Translations under genes and position numbers: made by a program
Assembly: GCF_003986975.1 (NCBI RefSeq)
Contig: NZ_PIPO01000001.1
Location: 1-64,000, forward strand
Length of the DNA stretch: 64,000 bases
Reading direction: 5' to 3'
From: Aliidiomarina soli
GTDB lineage: Bacteria > Pseudomonadota > Gammaproteobacteria > Enterobacterales > Alteromonadaceae
Shown here: positions 17,538 through 26,676 of the stretch, one piece after another
Layout of the letters: the number at the start of each line of letters is the position of its first letter
Numbering within the stretch: the stretch's first letter is position 1
Notes under the pieces: model-generated
The model's input: the letters and a program-made list of their open reading frames with translations, nothing else
The model's database searches: none
What the model was told of the DNA's origin: nothing

Positions 17538-18869
17538 TTAACTGCCGCCAGTGCTACCTTTTGTTGGCGTATCGTTGATACTGGCGGTGGCACTGGTTTC
17601 GTTGCTAAGGTCTGCATCCGGGTTATTGTAAACCTGCTCGTCAAACTGACCTTCGCTCTTACCAATAATAGTGGTGACCATACAGTCACCAGTAATATTA
17701 ACCGCGGTGCGGGTCATGTCTAATAAACGGTCAACACCGATGATCAGCGCGATACCTTCGACCGGTAAACCAACCTGCTGCAAGACCATCGCCAGCATAA
17801 TTAAGCCGACACCAGGAACGCCGGCAGTGCCTACTGAGGCCAGGGTGGCAGTAGCGATTACGGTCAGGTAGTCAACCAGGGTGAGATCGATACCATAGAC
17901 CTGGGCGATAAAGACTGTTGCAACGCCCTGCATAATTGCAGTGCCGTCCATATTAATGGTCGCCCCCAGCGGCACAGTGAACGAAGACACTGAATTACTC
18001 ACCCCGAGCTTACGAGTCGCCGTTTCCAGGGTGATCGGAATGGTAGCGTTACTGCTTGCGGTGGAGAAACCAAATAACTGAGCATTGCGCAGTTTGCGCA
18101 GGAAGATCATGGGGTTTAATCCGGTTAGTAGCTTGAGCATGGTTGGGTAGGTCACCAACGCATGCAATATGAGGACTACAAAAACCAGCACAAAGTACTT
18201 GGCCAGGCTGCCGATGGTGGCAAAGCCCATATCAGCGAAGAGCCGTGCCATCAGCGCAAATACACCATACGGAGCGACGCTCATGAGGATCATGACCAGC
18301 TTCATAATGACACTGTTGAAGTCCTCGAAAACGTTCTTTAGTCGTTCTCCGGGTTTCCCCACCAGGGTCAGCGCAATACCAAACAGCAGGGCAAAGACAA
18401 TGATTTGAAGCATGTTGCCTTCGGCCATAGCGTCAATTGGGTTACGCGGTACCATGTCGATCAGTACCTGACCAAAAGAGGGGGCTTCCTCGGCATCGAA
18501 GCTGGCATCACTGGAAAGATCCATACCTTCACCTGGCTGCACCAGCAAGGCGGCGCCAATAGCGAATGAAATGGCGACAGCGGTGGTGAACAGGTACAAG
18601 GCAATGGCCTTACCCCCAAGGCGGCCTAGCTTGGCCGGGTCACTCAGGGCACTGGTACCCAATACCAGCGAGACGAATACCAGCGGGACCACCAGCATCA
18701 TCAAACTGCTGATAAAAATCTCCCCAACCACGGTGAACAAACCGTTGACCAGGAATGCGTCAACCCAGGGGTGATCTGCAATAGTCAGTTGCAGCAGGAC
18801 GCCAAGCAAAATGCCCGACACCATACCAATGACGATTTTATGAGTCAGGCTTAACTTCTTCGATGCCAT
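17538..18869 (-). CDS. Dicarboxylate/amino acid:cation symporter (DAACS family)
   Basis: A 443-residue membrane transporter of the GltP/GltT/DctA family, which uses Na+ or H+ gradients to import glutamate, aspartate or C4-dicarboxylates. The first hairpin-loop serine motif is visible as GFSTASSNATIP, the NMDGT sodium-site motif as GATINMDGTAIMQG, and the substrate-site segment DRLLDMTRTAVNITGD carries the Asp and Arg that choose between acidic amino acids and dicarboxylates. The C-terminal 40 residues are polar and acidic. The ATG has AGGA six bases upstream. The exact substrate cannot be fixed from sequence, though RTAVNITGD suits an acidic amino acid carrier. Confidence 0.9.
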   Translation of the reverse strand: MASKKLSLTHKIVIGMVSGILLGVLLQLTIADHPWVDAFLVNGLFTVVGEIFISSLMMLVVPLVFVSLVLGTSALSDPAKLGRLGGKAIALYLFTTAVAISFAIGAALLVQPGEGMDLSSDASFDAEEAPSFGQVLIDMVPRNPIDAMAEGNMLQIIVFALLFGIALTLVGKPGERLKNVFEDFNSVIMKLVMILMSVAPYGVFALMARLFADMGFATIGSLAKYFVLVFVVLILHALVTYPTMLKLLTGLNPMIFLRKLRNAQLFGFSTASSNATIPITLETATRKLGVSNSVSSFTVPLGATINMDGTAIMQGVATVFIAQVYGIDLTLVDYLTVIATATLASVGTAGVPGVGLIMLAMVLQQVGLPVEGIALIIGVDRLLDMTRTAVNITGDCMVTTIIGKSEGQFDEQVYNNPDADLSNETSATASINDTPTKGSTGGS

Positions 18870-18975
18870 AATTGATCCTGATTATTCTAATGCTGAATAT
18901 AGAAAGGTTGTTAGACTAGCAGAGTTGCGCCCCGGGCCAAAGTAGTTCGAGGCTCTGAATGCGACAAGAGAGCAT

Positions 18976-19001
18976 AAAAAAGGGGCCGAAGGGCCCCTTT
19001 A
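18976..19001 (-). terminator. Terminator of the Yip1-family gene (UUCG loop)
   Basis: Read on the minus strand, GGGGCC and GGCCCC enclose a C-TTCG-G-type tetraloop and are followed by six T. It lies 24 bases after the stop of the leftward Yip1 gene. Confidence 0.85.
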
Positions 19002-19024
19002 CAATGAATGCTGACGCTTACTCT

Positions 19025-19621
19025 TTACAGGAAGGTTGGCGCAAAGCCGTTGGTCCACGCCATCGCGGTGAGTACCATCAGGATAACCATTAGCACCAGT
19101 CCGGCTGTTACCACCGAGCTTGAGTACATAAAGCCGCGTTCTTCGGGAATATGCATGAGAATAGGAACACCCGCATAGAGCAGGTAAACTGAATAGGCAA
19201 TGCCAGCCAGAAATGCCATGGAAACGAACCACAATTCAGGATAGATAGCAGCGATACCGGACATTAAAACAGGGGTGGCGGTATAGGCTGCAAGTTCCAG
19301 AGACTGGGTAAAGGTGGGAGCTGCGCCAAATATTTTCGCCATCGAATGAATCAGATAGGACAGCGCAAGCACTCCGAGCACAATACCGACATACATGGTA
19401 ATAGCTAAGGTTAATGCGCTTTGTTCCGTTAACACGATGGATTCACGGGCGCCAATACTGAACCCGGCATGGGCCGCTGAGTAATAGGCGAACGCACAAG
19501 GAATTAAAGCGACAAGTAAAATGTGCGACAATGAAAAGCGCAGGCTTTCATGTCGTTGATCAATGGTTTTCCACTCATCCACCGGATGAGCATAGAGTCC
19601 CCAGATGTGATTTAGTATCAT
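19025..19621 (-). CDS. Yip1-family inner-membrane protein
   Basis: A 198-residue protein with five or so hydrophobic segments and the Yip1/DUF1282 N-terminal signature HIWGLYAHPVDEWKTI, in which a short amphipathic start with Pro and Trp precedes the first membrane helix. Bacterial Yip1-family proteins have no settled function. The start codon follows an AGGGGGT site. The gene stands alone, with a terminator after it and a 223-base gap before miaE. Confidence 0.85.
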   Translation of the reverse strand: MILNHIWGLYAHPVDEWKTIDQRHESLRFSLSHILLVALIPCAFAYYSAAHAGFSIGARESIVLTEQSALTLAITMYVGIVLGVLALSYLIHSMAKIFGAAPTFTQSLELAAYTATPVLMSGIAAIYPELWFVSMAFLAGIAYSVYLLYAGVPILMHIPEERGFMYSSSVVTAGLVLMVILMVLTAMAWTNGFAPTFL

Positions 19622-19791
19622 ACGACCCCCTAAAGCAGTCTTGCTTACAACGATGGCTACCTCAAGTAGTGTAGCTCTATGTATTATAGATAGTTATTAA
19701 GAGAATAGATTCACTTATGCACCTATAGTGCCGGATTGCCGCAAGTTATCAAGACCTAAAAATTCTGAACCAATAGACTTCATAATTTTTT

Positions 19792-19800
19792 TGTTATAAA
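19792..19800 (+). promoter_or_regulatory. Probable miaE promoter (extended -10)
   Basis: TG-T-TATAAA at 19792-19800 forms an extended -10 element 45 bases before the miaE start. No good -35 is visible. The AT-rich stretch before it (19622-19791) holds nothing else I can identify. Confidence 0.4.
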
Positions 19801-19844
19801 GCTGTTACTGGCTGACCTGTTACCAACTGAATTAGAGAAGATAG

Positions 19845-20642
19845 ATGGACGAGAAGATTCGCACACTGATCCAACCCGTTACTCAGTTCCTGCATTGCAC
19901 AACGCCCGCTGCATGGCTACGTATGGCAGCGCAAGCAGAGAACCAGCAGGCGTTGCTACTTGACCACCTGCACTGTGAACTGAAGGCGGCGCAAAGCGCA
20001 GCGTTCTTAATTCGTCGTTACGCACCGGACAGTTTACTGGCGAAGCATGTTTTGATCTGGCTCAAGCCATATGAAGATTTCCTTTACCGGGGAGAAGGCG
20101 ATGGTCGCTTCCAGGGAGGGACCGGGGTGTCGCGTTCAGAGTCTCAGGTGCGTGGTGATGACACGGTGGTGAACGAATTGATTGGTAAAATGGTATTACT
20201 TATCAAAGAAGAGTTGCATCATTTTGAGCAGGTGCTGGAGATCATGCAACGGCGTAATATTGAGCTGGAGCCGATCAGTGCGGCGCGCTACGCGGCAGGT
20301 CTGCGCACCCATATTCGGACCCATGAACCTGCTGCATTTATTGATAAGTTAATTGTCGGCGCTTATATCGAAGCACGTTCCTGTGAGCGTTTTGCGGCAC
20401 TGGCGCCGATGCTGGATGATGAACTGGCGCGATTTTACACCTCGCTACTGCGCTCAGAAGCGCGTCATTATCAGGACTACCTGCAATTGGCACGGATGAT
20501 TGCGGAGCAGGCCGGCACACCGCAACGGGCTGTGGACGACCGTATTCAGTATTTTGGAGAGGTTGAGGCTGAGCTGATCAAAACTCAGGATAACGAATTT
20601 CGTTTTCACAGTGGTAAGCCTGCCAACGTTGTGGCCGGGTAG
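19845..20642 (+). CDS. miaE: tRNA-(ms2io6A37) hydroxylase
   Basis: A 265-residue diiron monooxygenase that hydroxylates the isopentenyl side chain of 2-methylthio-isopentenyladenosine at tRNA position 37. The ferritin-like four-helix fold shows the iron-ligand motifs HCELKAAQSA, KEELHHFEQV, YIEARSCERF and EARHYQDYL in the expected order. The conserved segment GDGRFQGGTGVSRSESQVRGDD is typical of MiaE. It ends one base before the stop of convergent lpxH. The C-terminal part after residue 240 (YFGEVEAELIKTQDNEFRFH) matches family length. Confidence 0.94.
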   Translation: MDEKIRTLIQPVTQFLHCTTPAAWLRMAAQAENQQALLLDHLHCELKAAQSAAFLIRRYAPDSLLAKHVLIWLKPYEDFLYRGEGDGRFQGGTGVSRSESQVRGDDTVVNELIGKMVLLIKEELHHFEQVLEIMQRRNIELEPISAARYAAGLRTHIRTHEPAAFIDKLIVGAYIEARSCERFAALAPMLDDELARFYTSLLRSEARHYQDYLQLARMIAEQAGTPQRAVDDRIQYFGEVEAELIKTQDNEFRFHSGKPANVVAG

Positions 20643-21380
20643 TTAGCTTAAGGGCTCGTTACGAAGCTCAAAGGTGTTATCAGGGTGCACGGCTAAAATA
20701 CTGCCTTGTTCATACCAGTCACCGAGCACGATGCGAGTCGCCTGCTGGCCGTCAGGCAGCTGATGTTGGTGAATATCAGGGCGATGGGTATGACCATGAA
20801 TAATACGCGTGGCAGCAGATTTAACCAGCGCCGCCTGCACCGCCTCTTCGGTGGCGTCCATACGGCGTAGTTGCTCGTGGCTCAGCGGCTGCTGACTGGC
20901 GCTGCCGGAACGCAACTTAGCAGCGAGCGCGCGACGCCAGGCTAAAGGGAGGCGAGTTAACAAGGCCAGCAAGACCCGGTTGCGGATCACTTTTCGAAAA
21001 CGCAGATAACCAGTGTCCAGCGTACATAGAGTGTCCCCATGCATGATCAGAGTTGCGCTGCCGTAGAGGTCGATTACCGCGGATTCAGGGAGCAGGGTAA
21101 CCCCAGTCATGCGTGCAAAACGGCGGCCAATCAGGAAGTCGCGATTTCCAGCAATAAAATAAACGGCAACGCCACTGTCTGTCAGCGCACGTAACGCATT
21201 AATTACCCGGCAATGAAACGGCGTCAGGTCGTCGTCACCTATCCAGGCGTCAAATAAGTCACCGAGAATATAGAGTGCATCCGCCTGACGCGCTTCGTGT
21301 TGCAAAAAGTGAATGAAAAGCCCGGTAATATCCGGGCGTTCCGCACTTAAATGCAAATCCGAGATAAACAGCGTACTCAT
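20643..21380 (-). CDS. lpxH: UDP-2,3-diacylglucosamine diphosphatase
   Basis: A 245-residue calcineurin-like phosphoesterase that makes lipid X from UDP-2,3-diacylglucosamine in lipid A synthesis. The two-metal motifs are D-L-H-L at residues 8-11, [12 protein letters not shown] near 41-52, GNRDF near 79-83, MHGD, and the closing GHTHRP. The length is normal for LpxH. The start codon overlaps the ppiB stop by four bases, so ppiB-lpxH is a coupled operon, as in several gammaproteobacteria. Confidence 0.96.
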   Translation of the reverse strand: MSTLFISDLHLSAERPDITGLFIHFLQHEARQADALYILGDLFDAWIGDDDLTPFHCRVINALRALTDSGVAVYFIAGNRDFLIGRRFARMTGVTLLPESAVIDLYGSATLIMHGDTLCTLDTGYLRFRKVIRNRVLLALLTRLPLAWRRALAAKLRSGSASQQPLSHEQLRRMDATEEAVQAALVKSAATRIIHGHTHRPDIHQHQLPDGQQATRIVLGDWYEQGSILAVHPDNTFELRNEPLS

Positions 21381-21874
21381 GCGTCTTTACGAGCGCTCTC
21401 AAGTACCACGTCTTCAACAGGCACGTCCTGATGGAAACCTGCGCTGCCAGTTTTAACCCCTTTGATAGCGTCAACCACATCCATACCTTCGATGACTTCA
21501 GCAAATACGCAATAGCCCCAGCCGTGCATGTTCTCGGCCTGAAAGTCGAGGAAGTCGTTGTCTTTAACGTTGATAAAAAACTGCGCAGTTGCAGAATGCG
21601 GGTCATTGGTGCGAGCCATTGCCAGGGTGCCGCGTTTGTTAGAGAGACCATTATTGGCTTCATTCTTAATTGGGTCCTGAGGTTCTTTTTGTTCCATACC
21701 TGGCTCGAACCCACCGCCCTGAACCATGAAGCCATCAATTACCCGGTGAAAAATGGTGTTGTCATAGAAGCCACTTTCAACATATTGAAGAAAGTTCGCT
21801 ACGGTGTTTGGCGCTTTTTCATCGAACAGCCGGATTTTAATGTCGCCATGGTTAGTGGTTAGGGTGACCTGCAT
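21377..21874 (-). CDS. ppiB: Peptidyl-prolyl cis-trans isomerase B (cyclophilin)
   Basis: A 165-residue cyclophilin without a signal peptide, so cytoplasmic. Active-site segments are [35 protein letters not shown] and the Trp-containing [11 protein letters not shown]. It catalyses proline isomerisation in protein folding. The start lies behind a GAGAGAGA purine run, and lpxH follows with a four-base overlap. Confidence 0.96.
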   Translation of the reverse strand: MQVTLTTNHGDIKIRLFDEKAPNTVANFLQYVESGFYDNTIFHRVIDGFMVQGGGFEPGMEQKEPQDPIKNEANNGLSNKRGTLAMARTNDPHSATAQFFINVKDNDFLDFQAENMHGWGYCVFAEVIEGMDVVDAIKGVKTGSAGFHQDVPVEDVVLESARKDA

Positions 21875-21970
21875 AATGTTCTCTCTCTATTAGTGACTGG
21901 TACATGCTACTGGTGCATGCTTGGGAATAAACAGTCTGCCAGTTTAACTCAAGCAGCGTGCTGGCAAAAG

Positions 21971-22738
21971 CTACTCGTGGGTCTGGGCCAACGTTTCGAT
22001 AATAGGTGCGACCAACTGCCAGCACTCTTCGACACTGTCGACCGGGTGGTAGAGCTCAATATCGGCCGGGTCTATAAGACCATGCTCAGCCATAACTTCG
22101 AGGTTTATCACCTTTTGCCAGAAATCCTTGCCGTAGAGCAAAATGGGCACGCGTGGCATTTTTTTGGTCTGGATAAGGGTCAGGGTTTCAAACAGCTCGT
22201 CCATGGTGCCGAAGCCACCAGGAAAGACAATAATTGCCTTGGCACGCTTAAGAAAGTGCATTTTGCGCATGGCAAAGTATTGAAATTCGAACGAATGCTT
22301 GGCTGCAATGAACGGATTCACATGTTGTTCCCGGGGGAGCACAATGTTGAGCCCGATACTTTGATGGTCGACATCGTGCGCCCCCCGGTTGGCCGCTTCC
22401 ATCACGCCCGGGCCACCCCCTGTGACCAGTTTGGTGTGAGTCAGCTGACGTTGCTCGATGAGCTGACCGAGACGGCGAGCTACTTCTCGGGCTTCTGCAT
22501 AGTAGTGACTGAGGTTCTGGCAGCGACGTTCTTTCAGATCGTAGTCACTGATGTTGTCGGGCGCAGGGATCCGGGCACTGCCAAAAATTGGAATGGTGTG
22601 GCGAATATCAGCCTGATCCAGGGCATCCTCGACTAACAGCCATTCATGAGCGAGACGCTGAGCGCGGTCAATGTCTTCATCAGAGGCGGTCTCGGCGAGC
22701 TTCAAAAACTCGGGGGTGGGCATTGCTTTTACGGTCAT
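21971..22738 (-). CDS. LOG-family protein (lysine decarboxylase-like Rossmann fold)
   Basis: A 255-residue protein with the two hallmark motifs of the LOG/TIGR00730 family, GGGPGVMEAANRGA and PGGFGTMDELFE, which bind nucleotide phosphate. Family members act as cytokinin-activating phosphoribohydrolases or as nucleotide 5'-monophosphate nucleosidases (PpnN-like). This protein is shorter than PpnN, and its N-terminal helix region (residues 1-50) is like other bacterial LOG-type II proteins. Substrate not known. The start follows GAGGA. Confidence 0.85.
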   Translation of the reverse strand: MTVKAMPTPEFLKLAETASDEDIDRAQRLAHEWLLVEDALDQADIRHTIPIFGSARIPAPDNISDYDLKERRCQNLSHYYAEAREVARRLGQLIEQRQLTHTKLVTGGGPGVMEAANRGAHDVDHQSIGLNIVLPREQHVNPFIAAKHSFEFQYFAMRKMHFLKRAKAIIVFPGGFGTMDELFETLTLIQTKKMPRVPILLYGKDFWQKVINLEVMAEHGLIDPADIELYHPVDSVEECWQLVAPIIETLAQTHE

Positions 22739-22827
22739 TCATATTCCTCGTAACGCTTGAAAATGCTATGCTTTGCGACAATTTTGACTATATCACTTAT
22801 TTTGCGCTTTAAAATGGAGTTGCATCA

Positions 22828-24205
22828 CATGCTCAAGCTTTTTAACTCACTGACCCGCCAAAAGGAAACCTTTAAGCCGCTTAAAGAAGGTGAGGTTAAG
22901 CTGTATGTATGTGGTGTCACCACTTACGACTATTGTCACATCGGCCACGCCAGAACCTACGTGGCTTTCGATGTGGTGGTGCGTTACCTGCGCTACCTCG
23001 GTTATAAGGTGACATTTGTGCGCAATGTGACCGATCTGGATGACAAAATTATCCAGCGTGCGAATGAGAACGGGGAAGATTTTCAGGCGCTGACGGAGCG
23101 CTTTATCGGTTATATGCATGAGGATTTCGCGGCACTGAACCTGACCCCGCCGGATATTGAGCCGCGGGTGACCACGCACATGGACGAAATCATCGAGTTG
23201 ATTGAAACCCTGGTGGCTAAAAAGCACGCCTATGAATCGGCGGATGGTGATGTCCTGTTTGATGTGTCCAGTTTTGCTGAGTATGGGCAGTTAAGTCGGC
23301 AGAACCTCGAACAGCTGCAGGTGGGCACGCGAGTCAGTGGCGATCAGGACAAGCAAAGCCCGCTCGATTTTGTGCTCTGGAAGCACGCCAAGCCTGATGA
23401 ACCGAGCTGGTCATCCCCCTGGGGGCAGGGGCGTCCGGGCTGGCATATTGAGTGCTCGGCAATGAACGGCAAGCACTTAGGTAAGCACTTCGATATTCAC
23501 GGCGGCGGCTCAGACTTAATGTTCCCGCACCACGAGAACGAAGTGGCCCAGTCGTGCTGCGCCCATGACACACCCTATGTGAATTACTGGATGCACAGCG
23601 GCATGGTTCAGGTTAATGAAGAGAAAATGTCGAAGTCGTTGGGTAACTTTTTTACTATCCGCGAAGTGCTGGCGCAATATGACGCTGAAACGGTTCGCTT
23701 TTTCCTTTTGTCGGGCCATTACCGCAGCCAGTTAAATTATTCAGAAGACCATCTGCAACAGGCTCGCGCCTCGCTTGAACGTTTATATACTGCGATGCGT
23801 GGGGTGGCACCGGCTGCGGCGGGCGACGCGGTCCGGAAGCCATTTGACAGCCGTTTTAAAGACGCCTTAGATGACGATTTTAACGTGCCGGAAGCAATGT
23901 CGGTGGTGTTTGAGCTGGCACGCGAAGTAAACCGTTTAAGTGAAAGTGACTCAGCTCAGGCGGCGCAACTTGTCACACTGATGCAGGAATATGGTCAGGT
24001 ACTGGGTATCTTACAGCAGGACCCAGAGCAGTTTTTTCAACAGGGACAGGACGACGTGGCCGCTATTGAAGCCTTGATTACTCAGCGTAACGATGCGCGT
24101 GCAGCAAAAGACTGGGCACTGGCAGACGATGCCCGCGATAAATTAACTGCTATGGGTATTGTTTTAGAAGACGGTGCGGGTGGCACAACCTGGCGCCGTC
24201 AGTAA
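22828..24205 (+). CDS. cysS: Cysteinyl-tRNA synthetase
   Basis: A class I aminoacyl-tRNA synthetase of about 458 residues that charges tRNA-Cys. The HIGH motif is C-HIGH-A near residue 37 and the KMSKS loop is [10 protein letters not shown] near 266. The zinc ligands include the Cys in YVCGVTTYD, the Cys in WHIECSAM and the His/Glu in [11 protein letters not shown] chose the ATG at 22828, giving [13 protein letters not shown], with GGAG upstream; earlier Met codons would add a hydrophobic stretch foreign to the family. It is divergent from the LOG gene. Confidence 0.97.
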
Positions 24206-24246
24206 AAAAATTAGTAGAAACAACATCAGGACTAGGGAGAAGCCGA

Positions 24247-25791
24247 ATGGCTACACCATTACTACAACAAATTAGTGATATCACGTCGCTGCAAGAGGGT
24301 GATGCAGATGCGTTGATTATTATTGGAAGCACGTTTTCAAGTCTGTCAGCCCCGTTGGCGGAGGCGATTGCAGCCGCTCAGGCACATGACAAACGGGTCG
24401 GTCAGTCGGCTCAGCTATTAATTTCAGACCATGCACCAGGCCAGCGCCTGATCGTAGCGCCGACCGGACCACTTGATCGCGACTATGACGATGTTCGTCG
24501 TTTCTATGATGCGGCAAGAAAGGGTATTCGGATTGCGCAACAAGCGGGCGCCACTAAACCAGCGGTGTGGGTGGTCGATGTGCCAGCTACGTCGGAATTC
24601 AATAACGCGGAAGCAGTGAGTTTCTTCGGCTTGTGCCAGGAGCTCTATGAGCCGTTAGAAGCACGCGAGCATTTCGGTGATGAAGCTATTGAAACCATTG
24701 AAAAAGTGACCTTCGTTAGCGGGCAACTCGATGTCGGGTACTTGCTGGCGGTTGAAGAAGGGCGCCGCGCCGGACGAGACTTGTGCGGGACTGAGCCGGA
24801 GCGTATGGCACCGATTCGTTTTGCTGAATACTGTAAAAACATGTTCCTCGGCACCGATGTCAAAGTCACGGTGATTGATGATCGGATGCAGCTGGAACAT
24901 GAATATCCACTATTGGCCGCGGTCGGTCGCGCGTCATTTAGTACACCTCGCCAGCGTCCCTGTGTGATCCGTCTTGAATATACGGGCTCGGGTGAGATCA
25001 CGGATAGCCTGTTTATGGTGGGTAAAGCAATTACCTATGATACCGGTGGCGCTGATCTGAAAACTGGCGGCCATATGGCCGGGATGAGCCGCGATAAAGG
25101 TGGAGCTGCGGGGGTTGCCGGCTTTGTCAAAGCAGTGGCTGAACTTAAGCCAAATAATCTGAAAGTGGTAGCAGAAATTGGTGCCGCGCGAAACAGCATT
25201 GGTTCCGATGCGTTTGTGTCCGATGAAATTATTACCAGCCACGCCGGGGTGCGGGTACGTATCGGAAATACGGATGCAGAAGGTCGCCTGGTGATGGCGG
25301 ACTGTTTGTCGCATTTACGCGAAGAAGCGTTGCAGGCAGTGAATCCTAGCCTTTACACAGTCGCTACGCTGACCGGCCATGCCGCACTAAGCAAAGGGCC
25401 TTATACTGCGCTGGTGCCTAATACTCAGGCGCAAAGCAATGGGGTGATCAGTGGTTTACTGCAAGCCAGTGAGCTCTGGGGTGACCCGGCTGAACTATCC
25501 CCGAGTCGGCGCGAAGATTTCGATTTCGTGCAGGGGCGGACCAAAGCCGATGACGTGCTGTCGTCCAACAATGGACCGTCGGCGATGACCAAACGTGGTC
25601 ACCAGTTCCCTATGGCGTTCCTGACTATTAGTGCGGGTCTTGATAAGCACGGTAAAAATAGTCAGCAACCACTACCTTATATTCATCTGGATATCGCCGG
25701 TAGTGGCGTTGATACTGGCGACTGGCAACATGGTAAGCCGACCTCAACACCGGTCCTGGCATTGGCCGGACATTTTCTCGCCCGGCACTAA
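24247..25791 (+). CDS. M17-family leucyl aminopeptidase
   Basis: A 514-residue member of the M17 zinc aminopeptidases, which remove N-terminal residues from peptides in the cytosol. The signature N-T-D-A-E-G-R-L is intact near residue 342. The first metal-site segment reads GKAITYDTGGADLKTGG, followed by MSRDKGGAAGV. E. coli PepA has KGVTFDSGG and a D-M-x-G-A-A-type segment here, so this is a divergent branch, though the metal-binding Lys and Asp residues remain. The poorly conserved N-terminal domain covers residues 1-170. A GGGAG site precedes the ATG. It is not the usual pepA. Confidence 0.85.
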   Translation: MATPLLQQISDITSLQEGDADALIIIGSTFSSLSAPLAEAIAAAQAHDKRVGQSAQLLISDHAPGQRLIVAPTGPLDRDYDDVRRFYDAARKGIRIAQQAGATKPAVWVVDVPATSEFNNAEAVSFFGLCQELYEPLEAREHFGDEAIETIEKVTFVSGQLDVGYLLAVEEGRRAGRDLCGTEPERMAPIRFAEYCKNMFLGTDVKVTVIDDRMQLEHEYPLLAAVGRASFSTPRQRPCVIRLEYTGSGEITDSLFMVGKAITYDTGGADLKTGGHMAGMSRDKGGAAGVAGFVKAVAELKPNNLKVVAEIGAARNSIGSDAFVSDEIITSHAGVRVRIGNTDAEGRLVMADCLSHLREEALQAVNPSLYTVATLTGHAALSKGPYTALVPNTQAQSNGVISGLLQASELWGDPAELSPSRREDFDFVQGRTKADDVLSSNNGPSAMTKRGHQFPMAFLTISAGLDKHGKNSQQPLPYIHLDIAGSGVDTGDWQHGKPTSTPVLALAGHFLARH

Positions 25792-25825
25792 TGCCCCCTA
25801 AGTAAGGTAAGCTGGCCTCAGACCG

Positions 25826-26077
25826 TTACAAGCCCGCACTGCTGGTGTTGACCACCCGGCGTGCGGCAAAATTCACTTCAATATACTTGTCTTCACTTCC
25901 CCAGCGGCATTCGTTGGGGCGGTCAAAATCGTCACACCAGTCGGGCTCGCCCAACATGTGTTTCACTTCGCTATAGTGCATGCCCACATCAAGCAAATTG
26001 TAATTGGTACGGGTCACTTTTGGGTTGCCACAGGCAACCAGTAGCAGCGGAAGTACTACCATCAATAGCTTTTTCAT
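25826..26077 (-). CDS. Small lipoprotein with a BamE/SmpA-like domain
   Basis: An 83-residue protein whose signal peptide ends in the lipobox LLVAC (Cys16). The remaining 68 residues show the pattern of small BamE-like domains: NLLDVGMHYSEVKHMLGEPDWCDD, then an aromatic/basic segment and KYIEVNFAARRVVN. A pair of Cys residues (CDDFDRPNEC) could form a disulphide. BamE itself is longer and has different neighbours, so the role here is open. The GGAGG site lies eight bases from the ATG and right beside a hairpin at 26091-26120. Confidence 0.7.
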   Translation of the reverse strand: MKKLLMVVLPLLLVACGNPKVTRTNYNLLDVGMHYSEVKHMLGEPDWCDDFDRPNECRWGSEDKYIEVNFAARRVVNTSSAGL

Positions 26078-26090
26078 AGATTAAGCCTCC

Positions 26091-26120
26091 AGGGCTCCTG
26101 ATGCTTTCGCCTGGAGCCCT
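26091..26120. promoter_or_regulatory. Hairpin between the thioesterase gene and the small lipoprotein gene
   Basis: AGGGCTCC pairs with GGAGCCCT across a 14-base loop. On the minus strand no T run follows and the next bases are the GGAGG ribosome site of the lipoprotein gene, so it may affect translation of that gene. A terminator role is doubtful. Confidence 0.4.
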
Positions 26121-26142
26121 TTATTAGTGCAGTCAGCCGGGT

Positions 26143-26535
26143 TCAGATATCGAATTTGATCGATTCGAGTTCCTGCTTGGTTCGTCCATGCGCCGTTGGT
26201 GTGCGGCTTTCACTGTCAATATGGACAAATACAATATCATCAGCCACGCAAATGTTCTGTTTGGTTATTTTGTTACGGACCAGGCAGGTCACGGTCAGTG
26301 AACTGCGGCCAACACTTTTTATCGCCAGGCCAAACTCGACTACGTCGCCCTGAAAGGCTGAGGCTTCGAAGCTAATCGCGCCAATATGCTTAGTTACCAG
26401 GCTTTTTGCATCAAGCTGACAACTGGCAAAGATATAGGCTTCTTCATCAATCCATTCCAGAATGCGCCCCCCGAATAAAGAACCTGCGAAGTTAAGATCG
26501 TTCGGCATGACCAGTCGACGAGATAGAAAACGCAT
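26143..26535 (-). CDS. Acyl-CoA thioesterase, hotdog fold
   Basis: A 130-residue single hotdog-domain protein of the YciA/BACH type, which hydrolyses acyl-CoA to free fatty acid and CoA. The conserved start MPNDLNFAGSLFGGRILEWIDEEA holds the catalytic Asn/Asp and the Gly-rich turn, and KHIGAISFEASAFQGDVVEF follows as in YciA. It is likely a cytosolic homo-oligomer. The start has AGGAG at good spacing. It is slightly shorter at the C-terminus than E. coli YciA and divergent in detail, so I do not give it that gene name. Confidence 0.85.
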   Translation of the reverse strand: MRFLSRRLVMPNDLNFAGSLFGGRILEWIDEEAYIFASCQLDAKSLVTKHIGAISFEASAFQGDVVEFGLAIKSVGRSSLTVTCLVRNKITKQNICVADDIVFVHIDSESRTPTAHGRTKQELESIKFDI

Positions 26536-26633
26536 GAAAACACTCCTGTTTAAGCTGAATACGTGTTTAGTATAACGGATATCGGAGCAGGGTTTTTTTA
26601 AAATTTCGTGGTTTTAACCAGTTGAATATAAAC

Positions 26634-26661
26634 AAAAAGGCCGGCTATGGTAGCCGGCCTT
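26634..26661 (-). terminator. Terminator of the TonB-dependent receptor gene
   Basis: On the minus strand AAGGCCGGCTA and TAGCCGGCCTT form a perfect stem around a short loop, with five T at the end, 16 bases after the receptor stop codon. Confidence 0.88.
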
Positions 26662-26676
26662 GACTGCGTGTAGTAA

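Noticed and set aside
21431-22636. Long plus-strand open frames opposite ppiB and the LOG gene
   Set aside because: Both lie antisense to well-recognised genes and encode nothing recognisable.
26091-26120. Terminator after the thioesterase gene
   Set aside because: There is a stem but no T run on the transcribed strand; kept only as a hairpin of unknown role.
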